Origin: Brachionus manjavacas | Lineage: Eukaryota; Rotifera; Eurotatoria; Ploima; Brachionidae | Reading direction: 5' to 3' | Length of the DNA stretch: 64,000 nt | Assembly: GCA_019054805.1 (NCBI GenBank) | Contig: JAHQIY010000009.1 | Span: 2,170,001-2,234,000 of the forward strand | Part shown: positions 48,401-61,800 of the stretch, piece by piece | How the letters are laid out: each line of letters opens with the position of its first letter | Position numbering within the stretch: the stretch's first letter is position 1 | Program-made: the position numbers and the translations under genes | Notes under the pieces: model-generated | The model's database searches: none | Told to the model about the DNA's origin: nothing | Seen by the model: the letters and a program-made list of their open reading frames with translations, nothing else

Positions 48401-51049
48401 TGGCAAAAAATTTCAAATGTCGGAATTTCGCACTTTTTAAACCTGAACAAATTACCGGGTTTAGACTTAGCAATCGAATGTAATGCAAAACGAGGTCGAA
48501 ACAAAAAGGCAAGATCAGCATTGGAAAGAAATTCAATTGTTCCGATTAACAGGCAGATAGACAATCTAAATCAACACGAAGTTCTACAAGAGGTTGCAAG
48601 TACGATTCAAATTGTAAATTATTCAATCGTTAATGTTTTCAATTAAAATCAACTTGTTTTGTCTTCAAGTACAGTAGCAGTTCAAGATCAAGTCGAAAAT
48701 AATATTTAAGTTTCTGAAAAACGTAAACGCATTTCTATTCCTTTCCTTGTTTAAATGTATATATCGAAAGTAATTTAAAGAAACTCCAAGTTATCCAAAA
48801 CTCTGCATCACGTAGTATCCTTAAACTTAAATATGACACCCCCTCCGAAAGGTTATTCAACTGTACCCTTAAAGATTTGAAGTTGCACAGGGTCGATAAC
48901 CGTCTGTTTGATTTAGGCGAGAATTATATTAGAAGAAGTCTGCAGAAGCAAGTTCCCCTAACCTGTCGACTTGTGAACGAGTTTAAACTCAACATTGAGT
49001 CTAGAGATATAACATATCCTACTCCATTGTGCGGCTATTATCTTATAATTGATCAACTATATCCACTTATTCAAACTCCTGTTTTATCTAACTTTTGAAC
49101 TTATTTTAAATTTTCAACGATACTATCTTATTCTTAAACATTTTTTTTTTCTTTTTTTTAATATTTTGTAATATTATTTAAAACTTTTTAACTTTGCTGT
49201 AGGAGCTTTGGCTCGACCAGCTTCACAATAAAAAATAAACGCGGGAGACCAAAAAATCAAGCAATGAAAACGATCAATTATCAAAAAGAGTAAGAAAATA
49301 ACTGTTAATTAATTTGTTAGTAATTTTTTTGCTTATTGTCTCTAATAAAAAAATTAATACATTCTGCAAAAAATGTTTACAGACTATTATTTATTTTTTA
49401 TCTACTTTATATGAATTAAATTATACACTAAAAAATATTTATCTCCTAAAAAAATACATCCTTGTAATTTTGGGTAAATTTATTTTCCCACAATATTGTT
49501 AGCGGCTGGCGCTTTTAATTGTTGATAAAAATTATAAAAATCCTAGAAAAGCTTAGAACTTAAGTTGCCAGTCTAATTTATGATATAAAACTGATTCTAT
49601 GGTTAGATCCTTTAAGTCATAGAAAATGGCTCCAAATTTGTTATGTTATTTTCTTTTTAAATATATTTGATTTTAATGTTAGTTTGCTGAGCTTGTTTTT
49701 CTTTGTGAATTAACGAATAAAATATTTATAAGAATTTAAAATAGTCTTTAAATCATGACACCTGGAAAACAAAAACAGTTTAGTGACAGACCTCGAACAA
49801 GCCGCCATCAATATGTTGTTTAATATCTTATTTTTTCGCACACAATTTACCTGAAAATAAACGATTTTTTTTCCATACCTATACAAAAAAATTATCTAGT
49901 CATAATTTATTTTTATTTGTATCATCTCTACCGAGCTGAATCTCCATCAGAAAAAACTAAGAACAAATAAAATAATTGGAATTATTATTTGAGATATTTA
50001 TTTTTAATATTGAAATCTATCAAAAAGCTTTTGATTGAATAATCTTGCAAGATGAAGGCAGCTATTTTAGAAAATCTTTCTGTATGATATTTTCCAATAA
50101 ATAAAAAATTAAATCTCAAGGTCTGATTTAATTAAGTGTTATTAAATAAAATGTTTACCTTAAAGATTCGATGGAAAATAACTTTAGTGAAAGTTATTAG
50201 TAACAAAAATCTAAATAAAAATTTTTTAATTTTAAATTCATAAGTTGTTTCATTTAAAATAAAAATTTCTTTTAGAATAAAAATCGATAAACTTGTTTTA
50301 AATTTTTATCTTAAGAAATTATTTTGTTTAATATTTTTTACTTGAAATGCTCTGAAAAAATACTCAAACAAATGGAAAATAAAACCCTTAAAGATATTTT
50401 GGAAATCGATCAGTCAAAAGCAAGTTAATGTCAATTAAAATTTTTTTTAAAGCTAAAAAAATTTCTGGAATTCAAAACAATACAAATAAAAAATCAACTT
50501 GACTTCTAGATGATTTTAATTAAGCAGACCATTTAGATATGTCTTACCTCTTACAGCTACAACTCTGATGTTATTATAACAGCCACAATCACTTGTACCA
50601 CATCTACAAGAACAATTCAAGCTTTCAGTCATTAGTTCCGCACTCACTGTCCCATAGCGATTTCCACAATAGCATGCATAGTGTGTGTCATTTCTATAAA
50701 TAAAATAAATAAATAGTTTAATTCAATGTTTTAATTAATTAAAAATACAAGTATTTAATTGCTGCATAATAAAATTCGCTTCGATCACAATATTCAAAGC
50801 ACAAGTTGACATGCTGATCCTGTGAAAAAGTTCCATTTAAACCATTCAAGTCATTTGAATAAGGATCATTAAAACAACCCAGGTCCATGCCATTTTCATG
50901 ATCTCGATATATGATGTTCTCTTTAAAAAACAAGAAATTCATTCTTACCAAGACAAAAAAAATTAAGAGTTACCGCCAGTTGAGACAACACATAAGATGG
51001 AATTAATGCTGACAAGTAGAATTAAGCTTATTATTGTTTTCTTTTTCAT
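36416..51049 (-). CDS. Multi-WSC, PKD and EGF domain type I membrane protein, copy 2
   Basis: Same 26-exon layout as copy 1: first exon 50974-51049 (signal peptide MKKKTIISLILLVSINSILC), second exon right end 50,920, last exon 36416-37197. The last exon is longer than in copy 1 and ends FMKKIESSNDVKKK instead of FLMKKKS, lengthening the cytoplasmic tail by eight residues. The domain order and all splice sites I compared are kept. Three homopolymers in predicted exons are one base shorter than in another copy: exon 5 (46,706-46,711), exon 16 (40,780-40,785, shared with copy 1) and exon 22 (38,102-38,107). Taken literally these break the frame, so copy 2 is either a young pseudogene or affected by consensus errors in A/T runs. 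Everything else is open. Confidence 0.8.
38839..39223. mobile_element. hAT-type MITE, unit 2
   Basis: Same insertion as in unit 1, with the AAGTGAAC duplication at 38,831-38,838 and 39,224-39,231 and identical terminal repeats. Confidence 0.88.
41290..42193 (+). mobile_element. 5'-truncated LINE, unit 2
   Basis: Copy of the unit 1 insertion. The open part (41,435-41,977) is shorter here because an A run near 41,950 lacks one base and a T run near 41,990 is three longer than in unit 1. Confidence 0.88.
42242..42390. repeat. Small interspersed repeat, unit 2
   Basis: Equivalent of 25,828-25,976, same sequence. Confidence 0.5.
43382..43563. repeat. 46-bp minisatellite, unit 2
   Basis: Four units as in unit 1. 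The lengths of the A runs that separate units differ slightly, but the unit number is the same. Confidence 0.95.
43788..44328. mobile_element. Foldback-type element with TTTCGACAA sub-repeats, unit 2
   Basis: Same element and ends as at 27,375-27,916, one base shorter through an A/T run. Confidence 0.75.
44485..44795. mobile_element. Tc1/mariner-type MITE, unit 2
   Basis: Same insertion as at 28,073-28,382 with both TA borders. Confidence 0.82.
48005..49449 (+). mobile_element. MULE relic carrying a nested LINE, unit 2
   Basis: Same terminal repeats and nested structure as unit 1. An A run in the SWIM-finger region is one base shorter than in unit 1, so the open frame (48,230-48,646) runs on in another frame here. 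The unit 1 frame preserves the zinc-finger cysteines. Confidence 0.72.
48731..49235 (+). mobile_element. Truncated LINE inserted into the MULE, unit 2
   Basis: Same insertion with TAAACGC at 48,724-48,730 and 49,236-49,242. Three single-base differences from unit 1 are visible inside it. Confidence 0.85.
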
Positions 51050-51085
51050 TTTAGAAAGTTTTTAAAATATTAGAATTATTTAGAC

Positions 51086-51094
51086 CTTTTTATA
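51086..51094 (-). promoter_or_regulatory. TATA box of the receptor gene, copy 2
   Basis: TATAAAAAG on the minus strand, 37-45 bases upstream of the ATG at 51,049, identical to copy 1 with identical flanks. Confidence 0.6.
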
Positions 51095-51689
51095 GGTTGA
51101 TAATGAAACAAAGTGGCAAAAAACTGAAAGAGCTAGTAAAAAATAAACACATAGGAAGTCATATTTCCCAGAATGCTAAAAATTAAACTGTTTAAAAGCC
51201 TTTTATTTGATTTTAAAAAGGATATTAAAATGCGAGACAATTAATTTTTTCATATTATCCATTTCTTTTAAAACTTAATTTTTAGATCTTATTATGAAAC
51301 GAAAAAAACATTTAGAAACAATTTTTGGTACCTTAGGATTTAACAACAAAAACATTTTTTATCTAATCTTTATTTGAAATTTGAGTAGCCATCTAGGGTT
51401 TTATTGATGACAATAAGTTTTTTTTATTGAGTTAAAATTTCAATTTCAATACGACGTTTTTTCATAAAAGTGAGTTAATAATGGTTAAATTTTGGTAAAC
51501 TGAAAAAACTTTCTTAAATAAAAAAAGCATTAAATGGTTTATAAGAGTACTAGGAGTATTTAAATTAAAATTAAATTGTGCTGACAATTTATAATGTCAA
51601 TATTTAATCCAAAACTCTTGTTATTTGAATAAAAGCATAAAATGTGGACGTCAATGTTTAATAGATGATTTTACACCGGAGCTCTGGAA

Positions 51690-52150
51690 CCCCAAGATTC
51701 ACCGGGATACTTCCATGTGGCGAGTCTGTTCTTGAACTGGTTTACAGCCGATTACTGTCTCAGGCAGGCTGTTAAACTCTCTGATGACACGATTCGTGAA
51801 AAAGTTTTCTCGCTTGGCGCAGTTGGTAGGTGCTTGGACGTCTTTTGGGCCCTCCAATACCCTGGGCTGATCCGAGTTGGGAAAGAGAGCTATAGTTTGG
51901 GGGAGATCTGACCCAATCTATGCTATTTAGTCCGTTTCTGATCCTGATTATTTGGATCATTAATCTCCTTTGGTCCTGCGTTCGCTCAGAGTGTACAATC
52001 CCAAGATGTAGAGAGTATCGCTATAACTAAAGATTCTCGGAAAGAATTTGGTTGCTTAAGAATGTTGCTGTCCTTGGCATAGTAGAGGGACCAAAATACA
52101 GCTGCATACTTCAAGTGGGGTCTGGCATAAGTTTGGCCCAAAACGCTTAC
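51690..52150 (-). mobile_element. LINE C-terminal relic between gene copies 2 and 3
   Basis: Duplicate of 35,290-35,760 with an extra G near 51,900. Confidence 0.8.
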
Positions 52151-52459
52151 GGACAAAAAAACTGAATTTTAGAGAAAAAAGTGAAAAATTAATAACAAAT
52201 TTAATTTTATTAAACAATTTTTGAAAAAAACATTTTATTACTTTTTTTACATCATACAAACCCATATAATTCAATAAGATGGGTAAATAAAATATATAGT
52301 CAAAAAGGAAGTGTTGGTCAACAATTATAGTCATAAGTTCACTTGAACAAAATAAAATTTTGAAGCAAAAGTCATACTTAGACTCTGACTTTTATGAATG
52401 GAACTTACTTACGAATCTCATTCAATCTTTCAAATTTAATTGTCTTAAATTTTTAAAAA

Positions 52460-52710
52460 CATGAGCTCATACACCAAACCTCTATCAATTCACTAACGCC
52501 ATCAAAATCTTTCTGAAACTTCGTTCTTTCATAAACCTGATTAACAACGCCTGGAATTTTTGAGTCATCAGCATAAATTTTCATCTTAATCGAAAAAAAT
52601 ATGGAATATCATTTATTTACAGAATGAAAAGTATTGAATCAAGACTCTTATGGTACTACTTCGAGAACCTCTGACCACTCAGATAAAGTTTCATCAAGAA
52701 AAACAAGTAA
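52460..52710 (-). mobile_element. LINE palm relic (YADD block), second copy
   Basis: Duplicate of 36,060-36,310. Confidence 0.7.
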
Positions 52711-52815
52711 ATAAAAGATGTTAAAAAATGAAAAATTTAGAGTATTTTATTAAAAAATTATTCTTAATTAATTAGAATTTATATAAAAGGAATAATTTTA
52801 TATTTTTTTGAATGG

Positions 52816-55800
52816 TTATTTTTTTTTAACATCATTCGAACTTTCGATTTTTTTCATAAAAATATTCAAAATATCAATGAATAAAATGCTTAAAAAGCTG
52901 AGAATGATCACAACCACTGCAATTATCATGCTTGTTCGAATAACAGTCTTGATGGTTTGCAATACAGGCTCAGTTTCTTCACAGTGATCTCCTTTGTAAT
53001 ACTTGAAACATTTGCACTTGGGCTCTTTGTTTTTGTCTTCTTGACAGAATCCATTGCCAGAACAAGTGACATTCTGACACAGATCTATTGCATTTTCACA
53101 ATGAGATCCATAATAATAGGTATTGCACTCACATCTGAATCCTAATTTGTCATTTTTGATAAAAACACAAGTTCCATTATTAAGGCATTGAATTTTTTGA
53201 TCACATGGATTTATCGTTTTTTCACATGATGAACCATAGTATTCATCTTTACAAATACATTTGTATTTATTGCCTGTAAAGGAACAAAAGCCTTTATTAC
53301 TACAGTTGACCAAGCAGCCAGATATATCATAGTTAGCTGTATTCAATATTTCAGCTAAAAATATAGGATCGCTATCATAAAAGGCATTTTTGACTTGTTC
53401 AATGGTGGAATTTTCAGTTGTATTAATTATTGTTGAATCAAAACCCAAAACTGAATAGTTTGTTGTTTTAGAAATGCTGTTAAATGATTCAGAAACCGTG
53501 GGGCTATAATTTGAAGTTGAACTAGAAAAGGTAGACTGAAGAGTGCTAGTTGAGACAAATTCTGATGTCTCAAAAGTTGAAAATTCACTGCTTTCATCTA
53601 AAAAAATTAAAAAATTAAAAAAATTATATTCAAATTTATTATTAGTGATCTTAATAAATCTTTACAAGTAAAAATATAGATAAATGTTTCTACATTTGTT
53701 ACCGAAAAATCAATCCAACTCCCACAGTAACAAATACGCTTTCTTTTAAACAAATGAAAAATAATTTTTTCATATTTAAGAATTTTAATCAAGTTTTTGT
53801 AATTACTGTTGATCAAAAGCAAAATATTTGTATTTTTTGAATAGGCAAAAAGTTGAAGCAAGTTGCATTTGCTTCAAATGCTTCCGTGATCACTCTATGA
53901 AAATTTGACGATCTAAATGAAATTTCTGAATACTTTCCATTTTGATTAGGAACACCAGTCTTGTTAAATCCTTTATTTAGAAGAAAATCAAATTTTGAAT
54001 TTTAAATTTTTTTTTTCAAATTAGTTTTTGAATTTAATAATTACCGATAATTTTATAAACACCATAAAAAGTGTTCTGTCCTGAATAATGTCTATCAAAT
54101 ACTTTGTAGTTAGAACAGTTGTTCTCACCAACTCTCAGAGTCATGTTGATACTTTGGAGACAGAAACAATACTTTCCAGATGCTACCATTGTTAAATTTA
54201 AATACGAACAGTATTTAAAACAAGTGGTGATTGTGGTATTTTCCAGTATTAAATAGTCATCGGGTGTATTCAATGTGAAGCATCCAAGAAATTCAAAATA
54301 AAAATCTCCCGTTATTTCAGGACTTTTAACTTTTAAATTTAAGAGATAAAATCAAAGAATTTTATTTTTTGTTTTTAAATTTTACTATTAAAATTTGATA
54401 CACTTCTCAAATAATATGGGGAACCTCCACACTCAAAATGCTCATCAAAAAGACATGTTCTATCACAAAGTGCTCGGCTATAGTCCAGACCACGCACGCT
54501 GTAATTTTTTTCAGAGCAAAAATACTCACTTAAAAAATATTTCCAATTTTTTTAATTAAATATTTTTATTTACAAATACTTGTTTTGTATAATCGTAATT
54601 GGCTTTTCTTGACTTACACAATGTTCTATTGGATTTGAGTAATTAGAATTTTTAAATGTATATTTGATTAAATCTGCAACTTCTATTGTGGTACACTCAA
54701 TTTTTGTTTTGAAACCCACTGAATCTTTTCAAAAATAGATTTGGTGATAAAATTATTCATAAAATTGAAACCACTAAAACTCATTATTCTTAATCTTCAA
54801 TTTTTAAGTATATTAAAATTCAATATTTAAAAACTAATGATCAGACTTGCGCAAAAGTCAGAAAAAAATTAATTTAAAGTCTTTTCAGAATCAAGTCACT
54901 GACTTTTTAAAAAGCTTTTAAAAAAAAAAATTTCAAGTCGTCTTTTGGCTATATGACTTTTAAAAATCTTTGCTAATGATTAATCTTTTCTGATTTCATT
55001 ATCACCTCATTTATTTGGTAATGATACTTAAATGTTTAAACAGATATTCTGAAAAGTATCTTTTTAGAGCATTGCTTAAGCGCTTGCTCTAGTCTGCTTT
55101 AATTTCTCGAGACAAAATACTGAACAACACACTCTAGGTGTGTATTCAGGGAATAAAGTTCATTCCAGTTTTGGGTCTAGTCCATTAGGTGAACAAGTGT
55201 TCACGAAATAGGTGAATAATTCATGTTCACGGTATAAGTGAACCAGAGTTGGTCAAAAGTCAAACTTTAAAGTCAGAATCGTTAAAAGTCAAAGTCAAAG
55301 TCTGACTTTGACTTGAATCTAAAATAATTTTATTAACAATAAAATTCAAGATTAACACCAAATAACTTGGAAAAATTAACAATGATAAAATATAATTTGA
55401 AAACATTAAAATTCGAGTACTAAACTTTATTTAAAATAAACATTTTTAAATGTAAATTTTAATTTTAACTTGATTTGAAAAAAATAAAATTTAAAGTCAA
55501 AGTCCAGACTTGACTTCAAAAATTAAAATTTAAAGTCAAAGTCCAGACTTGACTTCAAAAAATTAAAATTTAAAGTCAAAGTCCAGACTTGACTTTGACT
55601 TCATGACTTTGACTTTTGACCAACTCTGAAGTGAACAGATTTTTCACCTAATTATTTTTACCCTGATAGGTGAACATAAAAATTCTAAAAATTTTAATTA
55701 AAAAATTTAGGTGAACATTTGAAAAAAAGTATAATTTTTCTGATCACTTATTAAATTAACTGGTCACATATTTTGTTACTTTTTCAATATTTTTCCTTGG

Positions 55801-58800
55801 TCAATTATTATAGTTGTCTAATGTTACTTTTTGATTTTAGCTGTTAACATTAATAACTTTAATATCCTAGAAATTAAATTTCCCAAAACACGGATCTTTG
55901 GACTCAAAGTGATCTCGTCTTGCCATCAGAAAATCTTAAGTTTATTTTTTTCTCTGAATGAGATTTTGATCTTTAGAGATAATTTACGAAAAAAAGTAAA
56001 TTCCGATGATCAAATCATCACTGTTAAACATTTTAAAAAATTATCTAAAAAATTGAGGATAATTGATCTTGAGGTTTATCTAATCAAAATAATTTACTAG
56101 GATCACTATCATAGACTGTAAAAGGCCTTAATTCTCCACCCCCACACGGTGATTGCCGATCTCCTAAACAATTAAAATTGCATTTTTCATCAGGTGCTTG
56201 ATTGTACGTTCCATAAATTGTTGAACACGGACACGCATACCTAAAATTAGCGAAAAAAAATTATTTTATTTTTTATTTTTATTTTTTACTCATAAGTAGT
56301 GCCAGAATACGTATATCCAAAAAGTTTACAAATTTTGTTACATTCTTTATTAGTCATATTTTTGTAATTACGGTAAATTACTTGACCAAACTCAAATGGC
56401 TCTCGGTCGAAATAACAACCAAACACTTCATCTAAGAAAAATTTAAATTTTTTTCTTTTGATTTTAGCATCTTACTTAATTTTTTATAAATATATATAGG
56501 ATGCACTTAAAATATATTTTTTTAAATTAATCAGATTAAAAAGATTATAAACCTTCTATTGTTGTTTGAACAGTCATTTGTATAATAGCCAAATAAGCAA
56601 TTACATTAAAATTTCCATTCCTCAAATATTGTTTTTCTACCTCCAAATATGTTGTCTGATTTAAGCTATAAGTTTGAATTGTTTGGTCCCCAAAATTTAT
56701 GTTTAAATCAATATTTTCAGTTATTGGAGGCCTAGCCAAAACACTTATTCCACAAGTTACAGATTCATATTGATTGACAGAGCTTGGACAATCAATTGTC
56801 ATATTGAGCACTTAAAAATTTTAAATAAAAAATAACTTTTTTAAATGAAAAAATACTTAATATTCTGTAAACTGATTTTGCAATCAATCCACCGCAATTT
56901 TTCGAATTATCACCACTGCACTTTTCTGAACAAAGGCTTTCATCGTGTTGATTATTAGCCACTACATCATTTGAACAATGACACTCGGATCTAGAATAGG
57001 TTTTTTTTTAAACTATAAAAGTAAAGGAACATACTTGTTAAAAGTAGAGGCAAATTCAAATTGCTTTAGATGACAGTATTTTATACAAAGATGGTTAGTC
57101 ATAGAATTTAAGACCAAAGATTGGTCATCATTTTTTGTCACATTCGGTAAACATCCCACATAAGGTACGTAAAGAAATTCGGAGAAATTTTTTTGACCTA
57201 ATGAATTTAATCTTTTATTTAAATTTAATAATGCTTTAATTTAATGTTAACCTTCGTAGATTTGAAAGTAGTTAGCACATGCACAAAATTGATTAGGTGA
57301 GTTCTGGCATGAACACAGACAATTATATTTGGTTTCATTTAATTTGATTCCAGTGAAATTGTTAAAGCATTTACAATCACTTAATTTATTTTTTTATTTT
57401 TTAAAAAATTTATAGAATTGATATTTACTCATATCCTGCTGAAGAGTATTTATAATTTCTTTTCGAACAAAATGAATTACACAATTGTTTTTCAATTTGT
57501 GAAGATTGATAAACGATTTGAGCAAAACCAAAGCATCCAACGTATTTTGTATTTTCTTTAAAAATATGATTAATATTCTAAATATAAGATTTTAAATTGA
57601 GAAGAACAACTGATTAATTCGATTTTTAAAAATTTACAGTAATATTAAAAATAAATCAATTGCAAAAGAGATTTTTTAATTTTTTTTCTTTAATTAAAGA
57701 ATAAAATGGCATTATGAAGTTAATGATGCTCTGTGTGAATGGATTGATGTATGGAGAATGGGTCTCTGTGCTCAAAAATGTAAGATTATGCATTTTGGAA
57801 GGCTAATGCTAGATTTTCGTATGAAACATCGGGAAAAGAGGGATTGGATAAAAATCAACTGTGTACCATTGAGTGTGAAAAGGATCTAGGCGTTATGGTG
57901 TCTTCAGACCTTAAATGGACATGTCAAGTAAAGAACGCGTGCGCGAAAGCAAATAAAGCACTCGGAATTCTTAAAAGAAAATTTTTAAGTAGAGAAGAAA
58001 CTCTTTGGTTGAAACTTTATATGTCTTTGGTTAGACCTCACCTCGACTATGCAGTTCAAGTTTTGAATCCGAGCAAAAAAGGTGACGTAAAAGCATTAGA
58101 AAAAGTACAAGAGCGTGCAACGAAAATTACTTGGTCACTAAGAGAAATTTCATACGAGGAAAGGCTTGCCAGATTGGGTTTAACAAAACTTAGTGAGAGA
58201 AGGGTGAGAGGTGATTTGATTGAGGTTTTTAAAGTGATTAACGGTCATGAAAAAGTGTCGTTTACCAGAGAACTTCTGGATCCTGTTGGTAGGAATGGAT
58301 CGACACCGAGGTTAAGAGGAAACAGCGCAAAAGTTCAAAGAGATAGTTTTCCGGCACAAAAAAGAAATGATTTTTCTGCCGCAGTGAGTGCTAGGCACGT
58401 TTTTTTTCTCAAACAGAGAAGCTCCGCACTGGAATAGACTTCCTGAGGAGGTGGTTAAAGCTAAGACAGTTAATGGCTTCAAAGTAGCATTAGATAGGTT
58501 TAACAGAATTGGCTGCTAAAGCTTCTTACGCCTTTAAGCGGTGATGAGCTCAGATTTCCTACTTGTTAGGATTTCGCAGCAAGAACTACTACTACTACTA
58601 CTAATGATCAATTCTAAATTGTAAGATAACTTATTAAAATTAAAAATAATAGTTGCAGAGGTATATTTTTGGATTCAACATACTTGTCAAATTTAAAAAT
58701 AAACTCTGCAAAAGTTTGCAAAATATAACTCATTATAACTCACCAGTTAAAGCTGTATCATTTAGATGGTGTACACTCTACAATATTACAGAGCCTACCT

Positions 58801-61800
58801 TTTTATTTAAATCATATTATGTTATCTAAATCATAGTATGTTATATCTAAAAATGTATCTCTCCATTAATTCTATTTAGAAATAAAATTTTATTTTATAA
58901 TTAAAACTTGATTTGATCATTTAGAGCACTAAAAATAGATTTTAAACTTCAAAATGGCAAATAAAGCAACATTTCAAGTAATTGTTAATTTGCAAATACA
59001 AAAAAAAATTTTTTTAAAAAAAGAATTTTTTGAGCTTAAAATTTAAACCAAAGATAATGAGCAAATATCAAATAAGAACAAACTGAGAAAAATAAAACCC
59101 TTTTCAAAAATTGTCACCCGGTTTTCACATGGGAAAGTAAAAATAATATTTTATTCAGTAAAAATGATTATCCCCTAAGTAAATTTTATTCAGAAAATTA
59201 CTTTCAGCAGAATTATTTTTTCATCAGCAAAAATGTATATTCGTCAGCAAAATTATTCTTTCAGCATATTAATTAATAAAATTGGTTAAAATAAAACAGT
59301 GAAATAATTGAAACCTATTCGTAAATTAATAATTAAACCGAGATAAAATCCGATTCCGCTAAGTTACAGTTTTCGGCGAACGAGAAAATCTTCATCAATG
59401 GGCATCAGCTCTTCAGTGCTAAGTGGAAAGCAAAGAAATGTGCCGCTATCAAACATTAATTTTACTGTCAGTTAACTCAAATTCAATAAATTTACTGAAA
59501 AAATAAATATTTTTGCTATTTCTTTTTAATTAATTTATTGAAATGGATCTATTGATTTAACAAGACTATATTGACTGAACATTTGTGTATTTTTTTGAAA
59601 CTATTATTTATAATTATTATTTTTTATTATTTTTTATTATTTTACTAAATAAATTTTACTGAAGATTAAAATACTTTTGCTTAGAAAATTCAATAAATTT
59701 ACCGAATTAATAAATATTTTTGCTATTTTTTTAAATTAATTTACTGAAGTATATTTACTGATTAAATCTTACTATTTAAAATCCAAATGTGTGAAAAAAG
59801 TAAAATGTTCATACATATACTTACGATAACTAACTTTGAAAAAAAGTAAAATGTTCATACATATACTTACGATAACTAACTTTGAAAAAAGTAAAATGTT
59901 CATACATATACTTACGATAACTAACTTTGAAAAAAGTAAAATGTTCATACATTTACTTACGATAACTAACTTTAATATTTAATTATATACTGCTTTAAAA
60001 ATTGTCTTATCCAAGATTTACTTTAACATAATTATATGCTGCTTTAAAAATTGTCTTATTCTGGATTATCTTTAACATAATCTTAATATTTAAAACCTAA
60101 ATGTCTGAAAAAAAGTAAAATTTTCATGCATATACTTTCGATAACTAACTTTAATATTTGAATATAGTGCTTTTAAAATTGTCTTGATGGTATCCGTTCA
60201 TTTCGACAAGAATATTTCGACAAATTATATTTCGACAAATTATATTTCGACAATATAATATTTAGACAAATAATCTTGTTTTTCGACAAGTATTATTTCG
60301 ACAAATAGTATTTTGACATAAGAAATCTCACTTGAATTTTATTGTACTTTTTTTCAAACATGGATAATTTAATTAATCATTTCGCCTAGATTCAAAATAA
60401 CTATGTTAAGTTGTCAACAGGCATTATAGATAAACGTACACCAGTTTAGGTTCGTTTCGAAGAGCAATTAAGTCAGCTAGTCGATAGTTATAATCAAGAG
60501 AATTTAATTGATTATTTAAAAAGTATATCTTTATTGATTGATTTTTAATTTAGTTTTTTTATTTATCGAAAATTTAGTCGAAACTTTTTTTTGTGTCTAA
60601 ATTTTTTTATGTCTAAATGCTAATTGTCTAAAATTTATTTGTCGAAATAAACTTTGTCTAAAAATTTATTGGTCTAATTGTACTTGTCGAAAATTACCTG
60701 TCGAAATATAATTAGTCGAAATATTCTTGTCGAAATGATACATATTCTGTCTTGATCCATTTTTTAGATTACATAATATATATTAATTTTTTTGCAATCT
60801 AAAATTAGATTTTAACTAAAAAATTAAGAAAAGAAAAAAACATTCAAATTCATTGAAATTCATTCAAGTTTATCTTACAAGAAATGTTGTTTGTACAGTA
60901 TGCCACAAAAAGTTAGAATCAAGTTGAAAAAAATAAAAATATTGTTTTTTTTCAATTAAAATAATAGTTAACTATGAATTTTTTTCAAATAATAGTTTTT
61001 TTAAAGTAAGACTACCTAAAAATCTAACAAAATAGAGAAAAAATGGGTAATAATAAAATAACTGATCAACAGAGATGGCAAATTGCATTTTTTTTTGATA
61101 AATCAGACAAAGACTGAAAGAGAAATAGCCGAGTTAATGAAATAATGAACAAAAAAATAATCAGAATAAAAAAAAAGTTTGACTCTAACTTTTTACGACA
61201 TACTGTACAGAAATATTCATTTATTCATTTAATCAACACTTATGAAAAAAAATTTTTAGAATCAATTTTTAATAAGAATTTTTGAATATGATAAATAAAA
61301 TAAATCAATCAATTAAATAATCAATACTAATTTATTTTTCATTTAATTTAATTATTCTGGCAGCGGAGCAAAAGGTAAAACCTTGTATACATTTTTTTAC
61401 TGACCATATAATATTTTGTCTTTCACATTAAATAACTGCTCCATTTACAATATACTTTTTTGCTATTTACCAATTTTTAATTAAATAAGTCGATTTCGTT
61501 ATAAAACGATAAAAAATTTACGAACCTATTAATTCACTGTAATCTTCTTGAATTTCCGTGATTTTATTGACAGCTTAAAAAAAATATTTTTTCTTTTCAG
61601 AAATAGCAAAACGCTACCGTTTATTTCTCCATATAGAAAGAAAATGCCATTTGATTCTTGTATTTTAATTTTGTATAATCTTGGCTCCGCATAAATCTTA
61701 TCATATATTTCATTTTCATTCACAAGTGTTAGATTCCTTCGATCATTATCATCAAAATCAATTACCAAATTGAATGTCATATTTGATGGTTTATTAAATG

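Larger units (their letters stand above)
36481..52880. repeat. Tandem segmental repeat, unit 2 of 3 (16.4 kb)
   Basis: Collinear with unit 1 over its whole length, with the same gene and the same insertions at the same places. Offsets drift from +16,422 to +16,401 through A/T run length differences. Scattered base substitutions are concentrated near the left end (about 36,490-37,500). Confidence 0.95.
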
